A stretch of 64,000 bases of DNA. Source: Panopea generosa. Taxonomy: Eukaryota > Mollusca > Bivalvia > Adapedonta > Hiatellidae. A program made the position numbers and the translations under genes. Below the pieces are notes generated by a model that was not told the DNA's origin, searched no databases, and saw nothing but the letters and a program-made list of their open reading frames with translations. Positions 54,536 to 64,000 of the stretch are shown piece after piece (the first letter of the stretch is position 1; every line of letters begins with the position of its first letter). The stretch covers positions 14,622,482-14,686,481 of the forward strand of contig CM055897.1 in assembly GCA_029582155.1 (NCBI GenBank), read 5' to 3'.

Positions 54536-54889
54536 AAATATCCAGATCTCTAAAGGATTATTTGAACTAATTGCACATTAAATAAATACACAGAATCAAA
54601 GTCCTAACAATACATTAGTAAAGGGTATCATGCAAAATGATAAAGTAGCAATTCAAAAAATTGAGTAAATCTCAAGTTAAGATGTTTAGTTTTTACTGAA
54701 ATTATTAGATTGCCAGTTTCATGCTATTTTTCTCTTAAAACTATTTTGAAGTTGCGAGTTTGTTAATTTTAGCAAACATGTGTTTCTACAAGTTATATAA
54801 TTATGTACTTGTATTATATATTTTCACTGCTGTTATAGTGTTGAGAAAAAGAATGATAAAGAAAAGAACAGAAATATTCGACTAGATCA

Positions 54890-55270
54890 TGTTAGTGAAA
54901 ATACTTAAAACATGCAGAAAAGTATTATAAAATGCCTATATAATCATTAACGTTTTTTAAGTATGAACTTAGTGAAGAAGTTAAGTAATATTGGTGACCT
55001 TGACCCTTGGATCAAGCTTCATCAACATTTAAGAAGCTAAGTATTTTTAAAAACTTGAAACATGCAGAAAAGCATACTGATTTAAGTTGAATTAGTAAAT
55101 GCCTTTATAAGGAGTTACACTTTTAAGCATGTACTTAGGTAAGAAGGAGTTAAGTAAATGTTGGTGACCTTTGCCCCTCAGATAGAGCTTCACCAACAAA
55201 GAAGCTAAGTACTTTTACATATTTAAAACTTGAACCATGTAGAAAAGTATACAGATTCAAGTAAAATTAC
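54890..55270. repeat. about 170-bp tandem duplication
   Basis: AACTTGAAACATGCAGAAAA, GAAGTTAAGTAATATTGGTG and AAGAAGCTAAGTATTTT occur twice in order, with a third partial copy at 54895. It shares the GAAG-TTAAGT core with 54365-54535. Confidence 0.7.
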
Positions 55271-55839
55271 TTGAATGTTTGTGAAAACCCTCAAGGTGCA
55301 TTGCTTACTCATTTTAATCAGCTGTTTAAATCTATGATTCAATTTGCAAACAATGATTGACTCTTCATTTCACATGTTTTTACCATACCATTATCATTCA
55401 GAAGTGGGCATTTTGTATAGTTTAGTGAGAATCAAACTATGTAGAACTCAAATGTTTTTTGGGGGGAAATAGTATAGCTGAAATGAACAGTATTCTAAGG
55501 TAACAATGTTGTGGATTTTTAATTTAAAGCATTATTTCAAGAAAATTGTTTGATTTTATGATGACTATTAAAGTATTGGTTAAGTAACTATGTATGTACA
55601 ATGTGTGATGAAGCTTCTTAGAATGAAAATACTCATTACTGACTTTGTTTCATTTCTTTGAAAATGAAACTGGGAATCGAACAATGAAATACATATTTTT
55701 TACTATGCGAGCCTTAAGTTTTTCTTTTCCTCCTGCAGTTTATAACCATGTTGTTATATATTTTGAAATGTACTGTTTAAGCCAGTACCGGTATATCAGG
55801 AATAAACGCTTTAAATGTAATTTCTGAGAATTTAAAATT

Positions 55840-56010
55840 GGATATGAACTTTTTTTTCCAATATATCAAGGCTATATATACTCACTGATCCTGTGTTGCC
55901 AAAAGGGTATCTATTTAAACATGCCAAAATGATATATTGAAAGGGATTTCCTAACTTGGGCTACGTGCCTAGGTTAGACTAACATAGATTTTTTGTGCTG
56001 TATTAAAAGT
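55840..56010 (-). repeat. Repeat family R1, minus-strand fragment
   Basis: GGATTTCCTAACTTGGGCTA and GTGCCTAGGTTAGACTAACA are the complement of the core of 1240-1560. Confidence 0.65.
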
Positions 56011-56378
56011 GTCGCAGGATTTCATTTTAATTTCAATTTGATCAATTCACAATTTTGATTCATCCTTAAATACCAAAGTTGCATACAACATTTCCTTACG
56101 ATTTGGCTTACGGTTTTTGAGAAAAAAGTAAAAAATATCAATTGTTTACGAATTGACAATGCATGACGATGGAAAAAAAGGCGATTGCAAAGCGTCACTT
56201 GAGACAAGGCTCAGGTGACTTAGTAAAAAGACCTGCATTATCTTCTAGACGATGGAGAGAGTTTTGTTGTCATAGCAATCACAAGATTTGTTTGACTGAA
56301 AAAAAAAATAGCCTGCATTATCTCCTTATTGCCCTCTATCTACATGCAAAGTTTCATGAACCTAGCTTGGATACCTTT

Positions 56379-56660
56379 AAGCTCGCCTGGACGAAGTCCT
56401 AGGAGAGCTATTGCCATGACCCCGGCGGTAGCCGGCGTATGTAGACACCTAGGTGCGTTTAAGACTTAAAGTTTAAGATATCTATGCAACCACTCATTAG
56501 ATATGAATGAAACTTCACATGTGTGTTCACCATCATCAGTGAAACACACAGAGACAAGAACTATAACTCTGGATTGCATTTTGGCACAGTTATGGCCCTT
56601 TTTGGACTTAGACACCCAGAGGCGAGTTTGTTGTCTTCTGACAACTTTTGTTGAGTAATC
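56379..56660 (+). mobile_element. AGCTCGCC-ended element, copy 2
   Basis: AGCTCGCCTGGACGAAGTCC start and CCCAGAGGCGAG near the end; colinear with 46018-46305, including GTTGTCTTCTGACAAC. Confidence 0.82.
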
Positions 56661-56809
56661 TTTCCGAATGGACGGACAGAGGGTAAACCTATAGACCCCT
56701 CCAGTGAAACTGATATGGCACTAATAAACTATTTTGGAAATTGATAAAAAGCATTGCATTATTATAAATAAATAAAATCCAAATGGTTTAGCAAAATCTA
56801 TATTTCAAT

Positions 56810-57110
56810 CGGAGTGGTCAACTTGAAATAAAATCCCGATTTTTAAAAATAGACATTACTTAAATATTGCTTGACGACCTTCACAGTCATTCTGACTCTT
56901 TCTACGATGATACAAATGTTGCGTGTAAACATGTATGATGGATCAAATCTCAAAATTAGATGTTAAGCAGGAAATTTATTTTAGTCTAATCTCGGCGTGT
57001 AGCACAAGTTAGGAAATCCCTTTTCAATCTATTTCTTTGGCATTTTTAAAAACATATTTTTTTGACAATACCGGGTCAGTGAGAATATAATTACATGTAT
57101 AAGCATGATA
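56810..57110 (+). repeat. Repeat family R1, copy 3
   Basis: TTTATTTTAGTCTAATCTCG, CAAGTTAGGAAATCCCTTTT and CGGGTCAGTGAGAAT parallel 1240-1560. Confidence 0.7.
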
Positions 57111-57299
57111 TATTGTGAAAAAATGTTTTTACCAATATTAAAATTTGGAAAATCCCCCGATATACCCTTTTTTAAATTCAGAAATATCTCGTACGTAAAG
57201 GGACACCGAGCAATATTGATAAATCTTCACTTATACTTGGAGATATTCATATTGATAAACAGTCGTAGGTGAAAGATTGGCTTGTGTACCTTTAACTAT

Positions 57300-57825
57300 T
57301 CTCACAGGGTCTCAACAGAGTTTTGGATCCTCTGCTGAGTGTCCGAAGGTGCCATCTTTGGATCACTTACCACTGAGATATCGGTTTCAGCCCGTGTGGT
57401 TCTGGCTAAGAATAGAATCACTGTTGATCTCTGCAGAGGGGTAGGAATCCTCCGAATGGGTGACATGTTCATTTTATCATTTTTTGTCATGCTCACTATT
57501 GTGGTTAAATTATCAACCCCTGTGTGGTTCCAGGGAGCCATGAGTGATGGCAAGAATAGGATCACTGTGGCTTATGCTTTTTTAAGAAGCAACAAATTGA
57601 GTAAAACGATAAAATTTGCTGAAACTCTGCAGTTCTGCAGGTATCAAGGTTCTAGGTTCATTCTGCATATTCATTTGTTGATGTATTTATTTAAATCTGT
57701 ATGTTAATTTGTTGTTTTTGTACATGCAGAGTGAACCTGGAATCTTCCTTCCTGTTGGCGTTGAATAATCTATAATGTGTTGGTACGCCATAAAACCCTA
57801 TTCATTCATTATTCATTCATTAGGT
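57300..57825 (+). repeat. Interspersed repeat with (ATTC)n tail
   Basis: The region ends GGTACGCCATAAAACCCTAT followed by ATTCATTC repeats, a SINE/LINE-like tail. GTGTGGTTCTGGCTAAGAAT and GTGTGGTTCCAGGGAGCC are internal near-duplicates. ORFs 57302-57565 (minus) and 57339-57707 (plus) have no domain. Confidence 0.5.
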
Positions 57826-57927
57826 TTCAAGCACAGTGCAGTTGTTAATCTTAATGTGAGAACATTTGCTAGTTATTTCTGGAAGGACGGTACTCATTTT
57901 TATTCTGAGATCTTTCTCCACCAATCA

Positions 57928-58625
57928 AAGCAGGGCCTAGTTAGCTCAGTCTGACTAACAATCAAGGGACTGTGAGTTTGAATCCCTGCTCAGCATAATT
58001 GATGTATGACATTGCGTCTCATAATACCCCCAGATACAAAGTATATGGGTGCTATAATATAGGGCGTCCGCTCGTCCGTCCGTAGGTCCGTCCGTCCGTA
58101 GGTCCGTCCGTCCGTGGACAATTTTTGTGATTCCTATTTCTCAGCAACCATTGTCCAGAATTCAATGAAACTTCACATGAGTGACTGATACCAAGTCTAG
58201 TTGTGCATATTGTCGGAGTAATGGCCCTTTGAATTTTTCATACATGTTTGTCTGTGGACAATTTTTGTGAATGCTATTTCTCAGCACCATTGACCTGTAT
58301 TCATTGAATTCACAAGGGTGACTGGTACCAAGCCTAGTTGTGCATATTGTCAGCATGTTGCGTGAGAATAATTTTTCAATGAGTTATGTGCAATAACTGT
58401 GTCAGGGCGCCATCTAGGGGTATTCATCACCTTCAGTGATATTTCTAGTTATTATTCGTCTCTCACTGCCAGATTGAAGTGGGAAAGGTATCAGTTACTT
58501 GAAAAAGAAGGTGTGCTTGAGTACTGGCTAACTTTCATGATCCCAGGTAAAAGTACTTAGGTTAACTAATAGTCTGTTAGTCCTTGATGGTATAATAGTG
58601 ACGTTCAAATATTCAAACAAATTCC
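57928..58625 (+). repeat. SINE-B copy interrupted by a TIR element
   Basis: Head and first body part (AGTTTGAATCCCTGCTCAGC, GACATTGCGTCTCAT) end at about 58022. The body resumes at about 58451 (TTATTATTCGTCTCTCACTG, AAGTGGGAAAGGTATCAGTT) and ends near 58625. The intervening 430 bp are a separate insertion. Confidence 0.82.
58022..58450. mobile_element. MITE-like insertion inside SINE-B
   Basis: ATACCCCCAGATAC on the left and CATCTAGGGGTAT on the right are inverted. A (CCGT)n-rich tract at 58065-58115 follows the left end. TTCTCAGCA-CCATTG and GGTACCAAGCCTAGTTGTGC blocks are duplicated inside. The outer boundary is uncertain by about 25 bp on the right. Confidence 0.65.
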
Positions 58626-58897
58626 ACCAATCAACCTTGGTGCTAAAATAATTATATAAATAGTAATGTGTTGAAAATGGTCTCAATGTCCTTTTAAAAA
58701 AGAGAATGGAGTTCATCACCTCAACTAAAGGAAGAACTGTAACAGTGATGTGACCAAGATGTCCCCATTCTGATGGTTCAAGGAATACAACAGCTATATT
58801 CTAACTCAATAGGCAATCTCATCAACTTATACATATGTCTACTTTGTAAAGCTATAACAAAAATGGCAGGTGCTTTCAATAGTGTTAGTTTGGTATA

Positions 58898-59400
58898 GTT
58901 TTTAGCTCAACTATTTGTAGAATAGGGGGATGCTATTGTACTCAGCCCTGCGATGGCGGTGATTATTTTAAGGTTAAAGTTTTTTTATTAGGTAAGAAAT
59001 CTATGCAAGCATATATTGGATATGAATGAAACTTCACGTGTGTGTTCAGCATCATTAATAGAACATACAGAGACAAGAACCATAACTCTGGCTTGAATTT
59101 TGGTAGATTTATGGCCTATTAGGACTTTTCATCAATGGCATGCACAAGAACCATAACTCTGGGTTATATTTTAGCAGAATTATGACCCTTTTGGAAGGTA
59201 CACTTTCTTGTTTTCAAAAAAAAAAAAAAAATTATTTATGAAAAATTATTTTTAACAGACAAGCAATAATAATAATAGCTTCATGTTACCACCCCTGAGT
59301 TTTCATATTGATAATCTTCCAACTAATTTTCTGAAATGGCTGTTGTTTTGGAACAGCATCAAAATAGTCGAGTGTGCTGTCTTTCCAACAGCTCTTATTT
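58898..59400 (+). mobile_element. AGCTC-ended element, diverged copy 3
   Basis: AGCTCAACTATTTGTAGAAT start; body TATGAATGAAACTTCACGTG and AACCATAACTCTGG shared with 46018 and 56379; AACCATAACTCTGG occurs twice. The right end near AACAGCTCTTATTT is approximate. Confidence 0.6.
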
Positions 59401-60290
59401 GAACTTGGGGTTCATAATACATTGCTATTAATGAGAGCATAGCGGGAAGGGAATATTGGTATTGTCATGTCCTCTCAGGATTTCGCGTCTGTTCTATAAT
59501 TTTTAAACCCCTTCAAGGATTTGTATCAAACTTGGGTCACTTGTTCAACTTCTAGAGATGACAGTAGAAACCACATTCCAACCATATTAATTATGGTGAA
59601 GGTGACTGTTCAAGGTCAAATATTTTCAGCCTTGATCCTGTGTAAGCTCTGTGAGAAACCCTTTGAAGGATTTTCATGAAACTTAACCCATTACCTTCTG
59701 TACACAATATATGTTGCTTTCACAGTCTCTCTATCAGTGCTGTATGCAACAAATGTTGTTTATATATATGGTTTTTTTTAAAATCCCCTACATGTGATAT
59801 TTTATAGCTTTGTATATAAATTAGTATTGCCATTGGGTAGTACATGAATTTCACAAGCTAAATATAGCATAACAATCCCACAATTTGTGTACAATAATTT
59901 TGATATATAAACTTTTCCTATATGATAGAAAATAAAAAAGTTACACATTATTATATATTGTGATACATTCACTCTTATTTCCGGGAAAAATAGGCAGCAC
60001 TGCAATGAATAACCCATATTGCGTGCACAGCAGGTTAAGGGTCAAGATGTTCACCTCCTTGAGATGATATGCAGAACCAACATTTCAACCATGTGTTTCT
60101 AGGTCAAGACCAGAAGTCAAGGTCATATGTTTTCTGCTTTGTGTTTACTATGTATCTTCTAAACCCCTTGAATGAATTTCATTAATCTTGTGTCAGAAAA
60201 CAAATTCTACCAATTTTGGTCTAAAATTAAGGTCACTATTCAAGGGCAAATGCTGGATTTATTTTGTGTTTGCTCTGTATCTCATAACAT
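59400..60290. repeat. Interspersed repeat R3, interrupted by a TTAA element
   Basis: Blocks AAACCCCTTCAAGGATTTGT, GTCACTTGTTCAACTTCTAG and GTTCACCTCCTTGAGATGAT, CTAAACCCCTTGAATGAATT repeat with about 175-bp spacing after removing 59683-60038. Confidence 0.65.
59683..60038. mobile_element. Second TTAA-flanked MITE family
   Basis: TTAA at 59683-59686 and 60035-60038. The left end CCTTCTGTACACAATATATG and right complement CCTGCTGTGCACGCAATATG are inverted repeats (6-7 bp offset next to the left TTAA). It is inserted in repeat R3; removing it restores GAAAC-TTAA-GGGTCAAGATGTTCAC. Confidence 0.75.
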
Positions 60291-60575
60291 AAACCAACAA
60301 CAACATAAAAACATTAAAGCTAACATCAACTATAATACACTAAAGCATTAACAATTACAATAACAACAACAACAACAAAATTCACAACAACAACAATTTA
60401 ACACACTAAACAATAAAAATTATAACAACAACATAAACATGTTAAAGCTATATTAATCATAACATCAACCATAATACACTAGAGAATTAAAATCAAAACA
60501 ACAACATAAACATATTAAAGGTACATTCATTATAACATCAACCATAATACACTAAAGCATAGAAAGAGAGAGAGA
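60290..60575. repeat. AAC-rich degenerate tandem repeat, left block
   Basis: About 65-70-bp units of ACAACAACATAAACATATTA and CATCAACCATAATACACTAA. The same array resumes after the 2.1-kb element. Confidence 0.8.
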
Positions 60576-60577
60576 AA

Positions 60578-62682
60578 CAGTGAGCTCGACTATTTAAGTA
60601 TTTGTCACAAAAGTACAAATTTGATTGAGACAAGTCCAAGCAAAATTTAATAAGAGTTATCTAAGATTGACAAAATTGAGTAGGTCTTAAAACTGCAATA
60701 CCTTGTATGAAGTTTCAATTCAATACATGCAGTGGCTGGCGAGTTATAAAATTTCTATGTCAAACAAATGCTCTAATTTGTAAAAAAAATCTGGCAAGAA
60801 TTATCCCACTTGATTAATTCTGACTACAAAGCCATATGTAAAGTTTCGATAAAATATATTGAGTGGTGTGATATGGACTCGACGGTATTGGCACGCAAAA
60901 CTTTAAAAAAAAATCTAAGTCAAAGAAGGACAACGATTTGTAGTATATTCATGTAAGAGTTATCTAACTTAGTTATTGTAGTACAGTTGATGACTGGGAA
61001 TGCTTGTGTAAAATTTCAATCAAATACATTGAGTGGTTGGTGAGATATGGACTTGATTGTACTTGCATGCAAAACTTTAACCAGAATTTCTTTGTCAAAC
61101 AAGGGCAATACTATGCATTATATTCAAGCAGGAGTTATATAACTTAGTTTTTGTAGCAGGCTTGATGACTGGGAAGTCTTGTGTAAGGTTTCAAGTCAAT
61201 ACAATCATGCAATGGTCACAGAGATATGTACTTGCACGCAAAACTTTAACCAGATTTTCCAAGTCAAACAAAGAAAATAAATTGCATAAGCAAGAATTAT
61301 TTAACTTAGTTATTGTAGTAGTGTTGGTGACTGGGAAGGCTTGTGTAAAGTTTCAATCAAATACCTCGAGTGATTGGTGACTGGTGAGATATGGATTTGA
61401 TGGTACTTGTGTGCAAAACTTTAAACAGAATTTCTAAGTCAAACAAGGGCAATAATTTGCATTATATTCAAGCAAGAGTTATCTATCTTAGTGACTGTAG
61501 CAGTTTTGATGACTGGGAAATTTTGTGTAAAGTTTCAAGTCAATACATGCAATGGTTACTGAGATAGAGACTTGCGTGTAAAACTTTAATCAGATTTTCT
61601 AAGTCAAACAAGGGCAATTATTGCATTATATTCAAGCAAAAGTTATTTTATTTAGTTACTGTCATAGGATTAATGACTATGAAGCATGTGTGAAGTTTCA
61701 ATCAAGTACACTGAGTGGTTGGTGAGATATGATAGTACTTGCATACAAAACTTTAACCAGAATGTCTAAGTCAAACAAGGGCAATAATTTGCCTTATATT
61801 CAAGCAAGAGTTATCTATCTTAGTGATTGTAGCAGTTTTGATGACTGGGAAATTTTGTGTAAAGTTTCAAGTCAATACATGCAATGGTTACTGAGATAGA
61901 GACTTGCGTGTAAAACTTTAATCAGATTTTCTAAGTCAAACAAGGGCAATAATTTGCATTATATTCAAGCAAAAGTTGTTTTATTTAGTTACTGTCATAG
62001 GATTAATGACTATGAAGCATGTGTGAAGTTTCAATCAAGTACACTGAGTGGTTGGTGAGATATGATAGTACTTGCATACAAAACTTTAACCAGAATGTCT
62101 AAGTCAAACAAGGGCAATAATTTTGCATTATATTCAAGCAAGATTATCTCACTTAGTAATTGTAATAGGTTTGATGACTGGGAAGTTTTGTGTGAAGTTT
62201 CAATCTAATACATTAAGTGGTTGGTGAGATATTGATTTGATAGTACTTGTGTGCAAAACTTTAAACAGAATTTCTAAGTCAAACAAGGGCAATAATTTTC
62301 ATTATAATCGAGCAAAAGTTATCTAACTTAGTTATTGCCATAGGGTTAATTACTATGAAGCTTGTGTGAAGTTTAAATCAAATACACTGAGTGGTTGGTG
62401 AGATATGATAGTACTTGCAAGCAAAACTTTAACTAGAATGTCTAAGTCAAACAAGGGCAATAATTTTGCATTATATTCAAGCAAGAGTTATCTAACTTAG
62501 TTATTGTAGAAGGGTTGGTGACTGGGATGGCTTGTGTAAAGTTTAAATCCAATACATGCAATGGTTACTGAGATATGAGCTTGCACACGATACTTTTACC
62601 AAGGTGTGACGCCAACGCCAATGCCACGCCCGGGTGAGTAGAATAGCTCTCCCTTATTCTTCGAAAAGTCGAGCTAAAAATA
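60578..62682. mobile_element. 2.1-kb TIR element with internal about 168-bp satellite
   Basis: Ends AGCTCGACTATTTAAG (left) and, as complement, AGCTCGACTTTTCGAAG (right). Between them, about 12 units of 162-182 bp repeat: GTCAAACAAGGGCAATAATT, TGCATTATATTCAAGCAAGA, GTTATCTAACTTAGTTATTG, TGATGACTGGGAA and GTGTAAAGTTTCAATCAAAT. Units at 61511-61840 and 61841-62171 form a nearly identical two-unit repeat. AGCTC ends link it to the 46018, 56379 and 58898 elements. No transposase. Confidence 0.82.
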
Positions 62683-63030
62683 AAATAACAACAAAAACAA
62701 CAACATTAACACAGTAAAACAAAATCTATCATAACATCAACTATAATACACTACAGCATGTGAACACTACAACATCAACAGTAATAAAAGCAACAACAAC
62801 AATATTATCATAGTATAACAAATTGATCAGTCATAATGAAATAAAGTATTAAAACAACATCAACAACAACTTTAACATATTAAGTCACCAAAACTCCCTA
62901 CAACATTATCAACAACAACCTAAAAATCATAAAAATCACATTTAAACAGAGATCATAACAATAATACACTAAAATCATGACAAAAACAATAACTTAACAC
63001 AATAAACAACAAAAATCCTTACAACAACCT
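62683..63030. repeat. AAC-rich degenerate tandem repeat, middle block
   Basis: Continuation of 60290-60575 (ACAACATCAACAGTAATAAA, AACACAATAAACAACAAAAA). Confidence 0.8.
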
Positions 63031-63032
63031 AA

Positions 63033-63320
63033 GCCGGGCCCGATTAGCTCAGTCGGTTACGCGTCTGACTATCAATCCAGGGGTCGTGAGTTTGAATCCC
63101 CCGCCCGGCAACAGTCTCCGTGATGATTGATATATGACATTGCGTCTCATTATCATTCGTCTCTCACCACTGATTCAAGTGGGAAAGTTATCAGTTACTT
63201 GTGGAGACGGGGTGTGCTCGAGTACTGGTTAATCCCAGGAAACAGTGGTTAGGTTAACTGATCGTCTGTTAGCCCTCGATGGCATAAAAATTACGCTAAA
63301 TATTCAATCAATCAATCAAT
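63033..63320 (+). repeat. SINE-B, best-preserved copy
   Basis: The tRNA head 63033-63110 has perfectly pairing ends GCCGGGC and GCCCGGC, an A-box TTAGCTCAGTCGGTTA, and a B-box GAGTTTGAATCCC. The body is TGACATTGCGTCTCATTATC, GGGGTGTGCTCGAGTACTGG, TGATCGTCTGTTAGCCCTCG, ending in an (AATC)n tail at 63300-63320. The anticodon arm does not pair well, so not a tRNA gene. Confidence 0.92.
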
Positions 63321-63560
63321 ACAACAACCTAAACATATTAAAGCTACATTAATTATAACACCAACCACAATATATTAAAGCCTTAAACTCACAACAACAA
63401 CCTAAACATATTAAACAACAAAACTCCAAACAGCAATCTGAAAACATTAAGCTACAGAAATCCCAACATCAACCATAATACACTAAAGTATTAAAAATTA
63501 CAACAATCTGAACACATTACAACAACACAGGACAGAAATCAGGGAATGGAACGGAACACA
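63321..63560. repeat. AAC-rich tandem repeat, right block
   Basis: ACAACCTAAACATATTAAAG and CATCAACCATAATACACTAA units again; the array is broken by the SINE-B copy. Confidence 0.78.
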
Positions 63561-64000
63561 AGCTGGAAACCACACAGAAAAAGAAGGACAATACATAGGA
63601 TAGGAAGCGAACCATACAGGGTTGGAAACACACAGGGTTAATCATCTCTACAACAAAAAAAAATAAACTGATGAGAATATTCCAGACCTACTCTCTCTTG
63701 TCAGTGGAGGTAAAACTTTGATAATCACCAACAAATAAAGAGAACAGAAAAGATAGACTGACAACACAGAGATGTAAATACATGTGCCAAGAGACAGGAA
63801 CTTCAAACAAGCAACTGGTATTGACTTAGCCTGATTAAATAAGGCGTGAATGGACAGCTTTTTTATTATTTTGATATCTGATTTGCTGTCCATAATCGGG
63901 AGATGCAAAACAAAAATCTTTAAAAGGCTCCATAGAGACGTGCAATATGTCGCACTAGTATTGACTGACTCACCTGAATGATTAAAAGCTCTTTTCTTTT
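63561..64000. other. No gene seen
   Basis: Purine-rich, then unique sequence; the minus-strand ORF 63648-63908 has no recognisable domain. Confidence 0.45.

Noticed and set aside
57302-57707. ORFs on both strands
   Set aside because: They overlap each other in a dispersed repeat with an ATTC tail; no domain similarity recognised.
63033-63110. tRNA gene
   Set aside because: Anticodon stem does not pair, the B-box is altered and the sequence continues as a SINE body with an AATC tail.

Overview
This is a eukaryotic, AT-rich, repeat-dense window. The repeats (tRNA-headed SINEs, AGCTCG-ended elements, TTAA-flanked MITEs, very many minisatellites) together with invertebrate-type protein sequences suggest a mollusc, most likely a bivalve. 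That taxonomic call is an inference, not a measurement. Three protein-coding genes can be supported by splice-consistent reconstruction.

(1) 876-20809, plus strand: the 3' part of a ryanodine receptor (RyR) gene. Seventeen exons join in frame (2322 nt, 773 residues plus stop) and cover the C-terminal transmembrane channel: S1-S6, the GGGIGDEIE selectivity filter, the S6 gate, the CFICGIG zinc-binding C-terminal domain and the natural end. The 5' exons lie upstream of the window. The introns hold many tandem arrays. Two of them (63-bp units ending at 5552; 42-bp units ending at 17362) are built from units that each carry a copy of the real 3' splice site. A third (19-bp units) abuts another acceptor.

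(2) 29630-37567, minus strand: a complete ZFPL1 gene (6 coding exons, 345 residues), a cis-Golgi membrane protein with B-box/RING-like zinc fingers.

(3) about 37690-42758, plus strand: a complete LYSET/TMEM251 gene (147 residues, single coding exon, probable non-coding first exon), a Golgi protein needed for lysosomal enzyme sorting. ZFPL1 and LYSET are head to head across roughly 130 bp containing two ETS-type GGAAGT sites, so two Golgi membrane-protein genes appear to share one bidirectional promoter.

From 43 kb to 64 kb I see no convincing host gene. It is a mosaic of minisatellites (63-bp, 26-bp and 27-bp units), SINEs, TIR elements and nested insertions, including a 2.1-kb TIR-bounded element whose interior is a roughly 168-bp satellite. 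Other fossils are a degenerate mariner (24457-25457), a pogo/Tigger-like non-autonomous element (32666-33673), five copies of a piggyBac-like TTAA MITE and a LINE ORF2 3' fragment (38960-39330).

The most notable signal is the acceptor-copying minisatellites in the RyR gene. About 43 near-identical AG|GT acceptors precede the exon that splits the S6 hinge glycine codon. The last 14-15 units read in the RyR frame without a stop.
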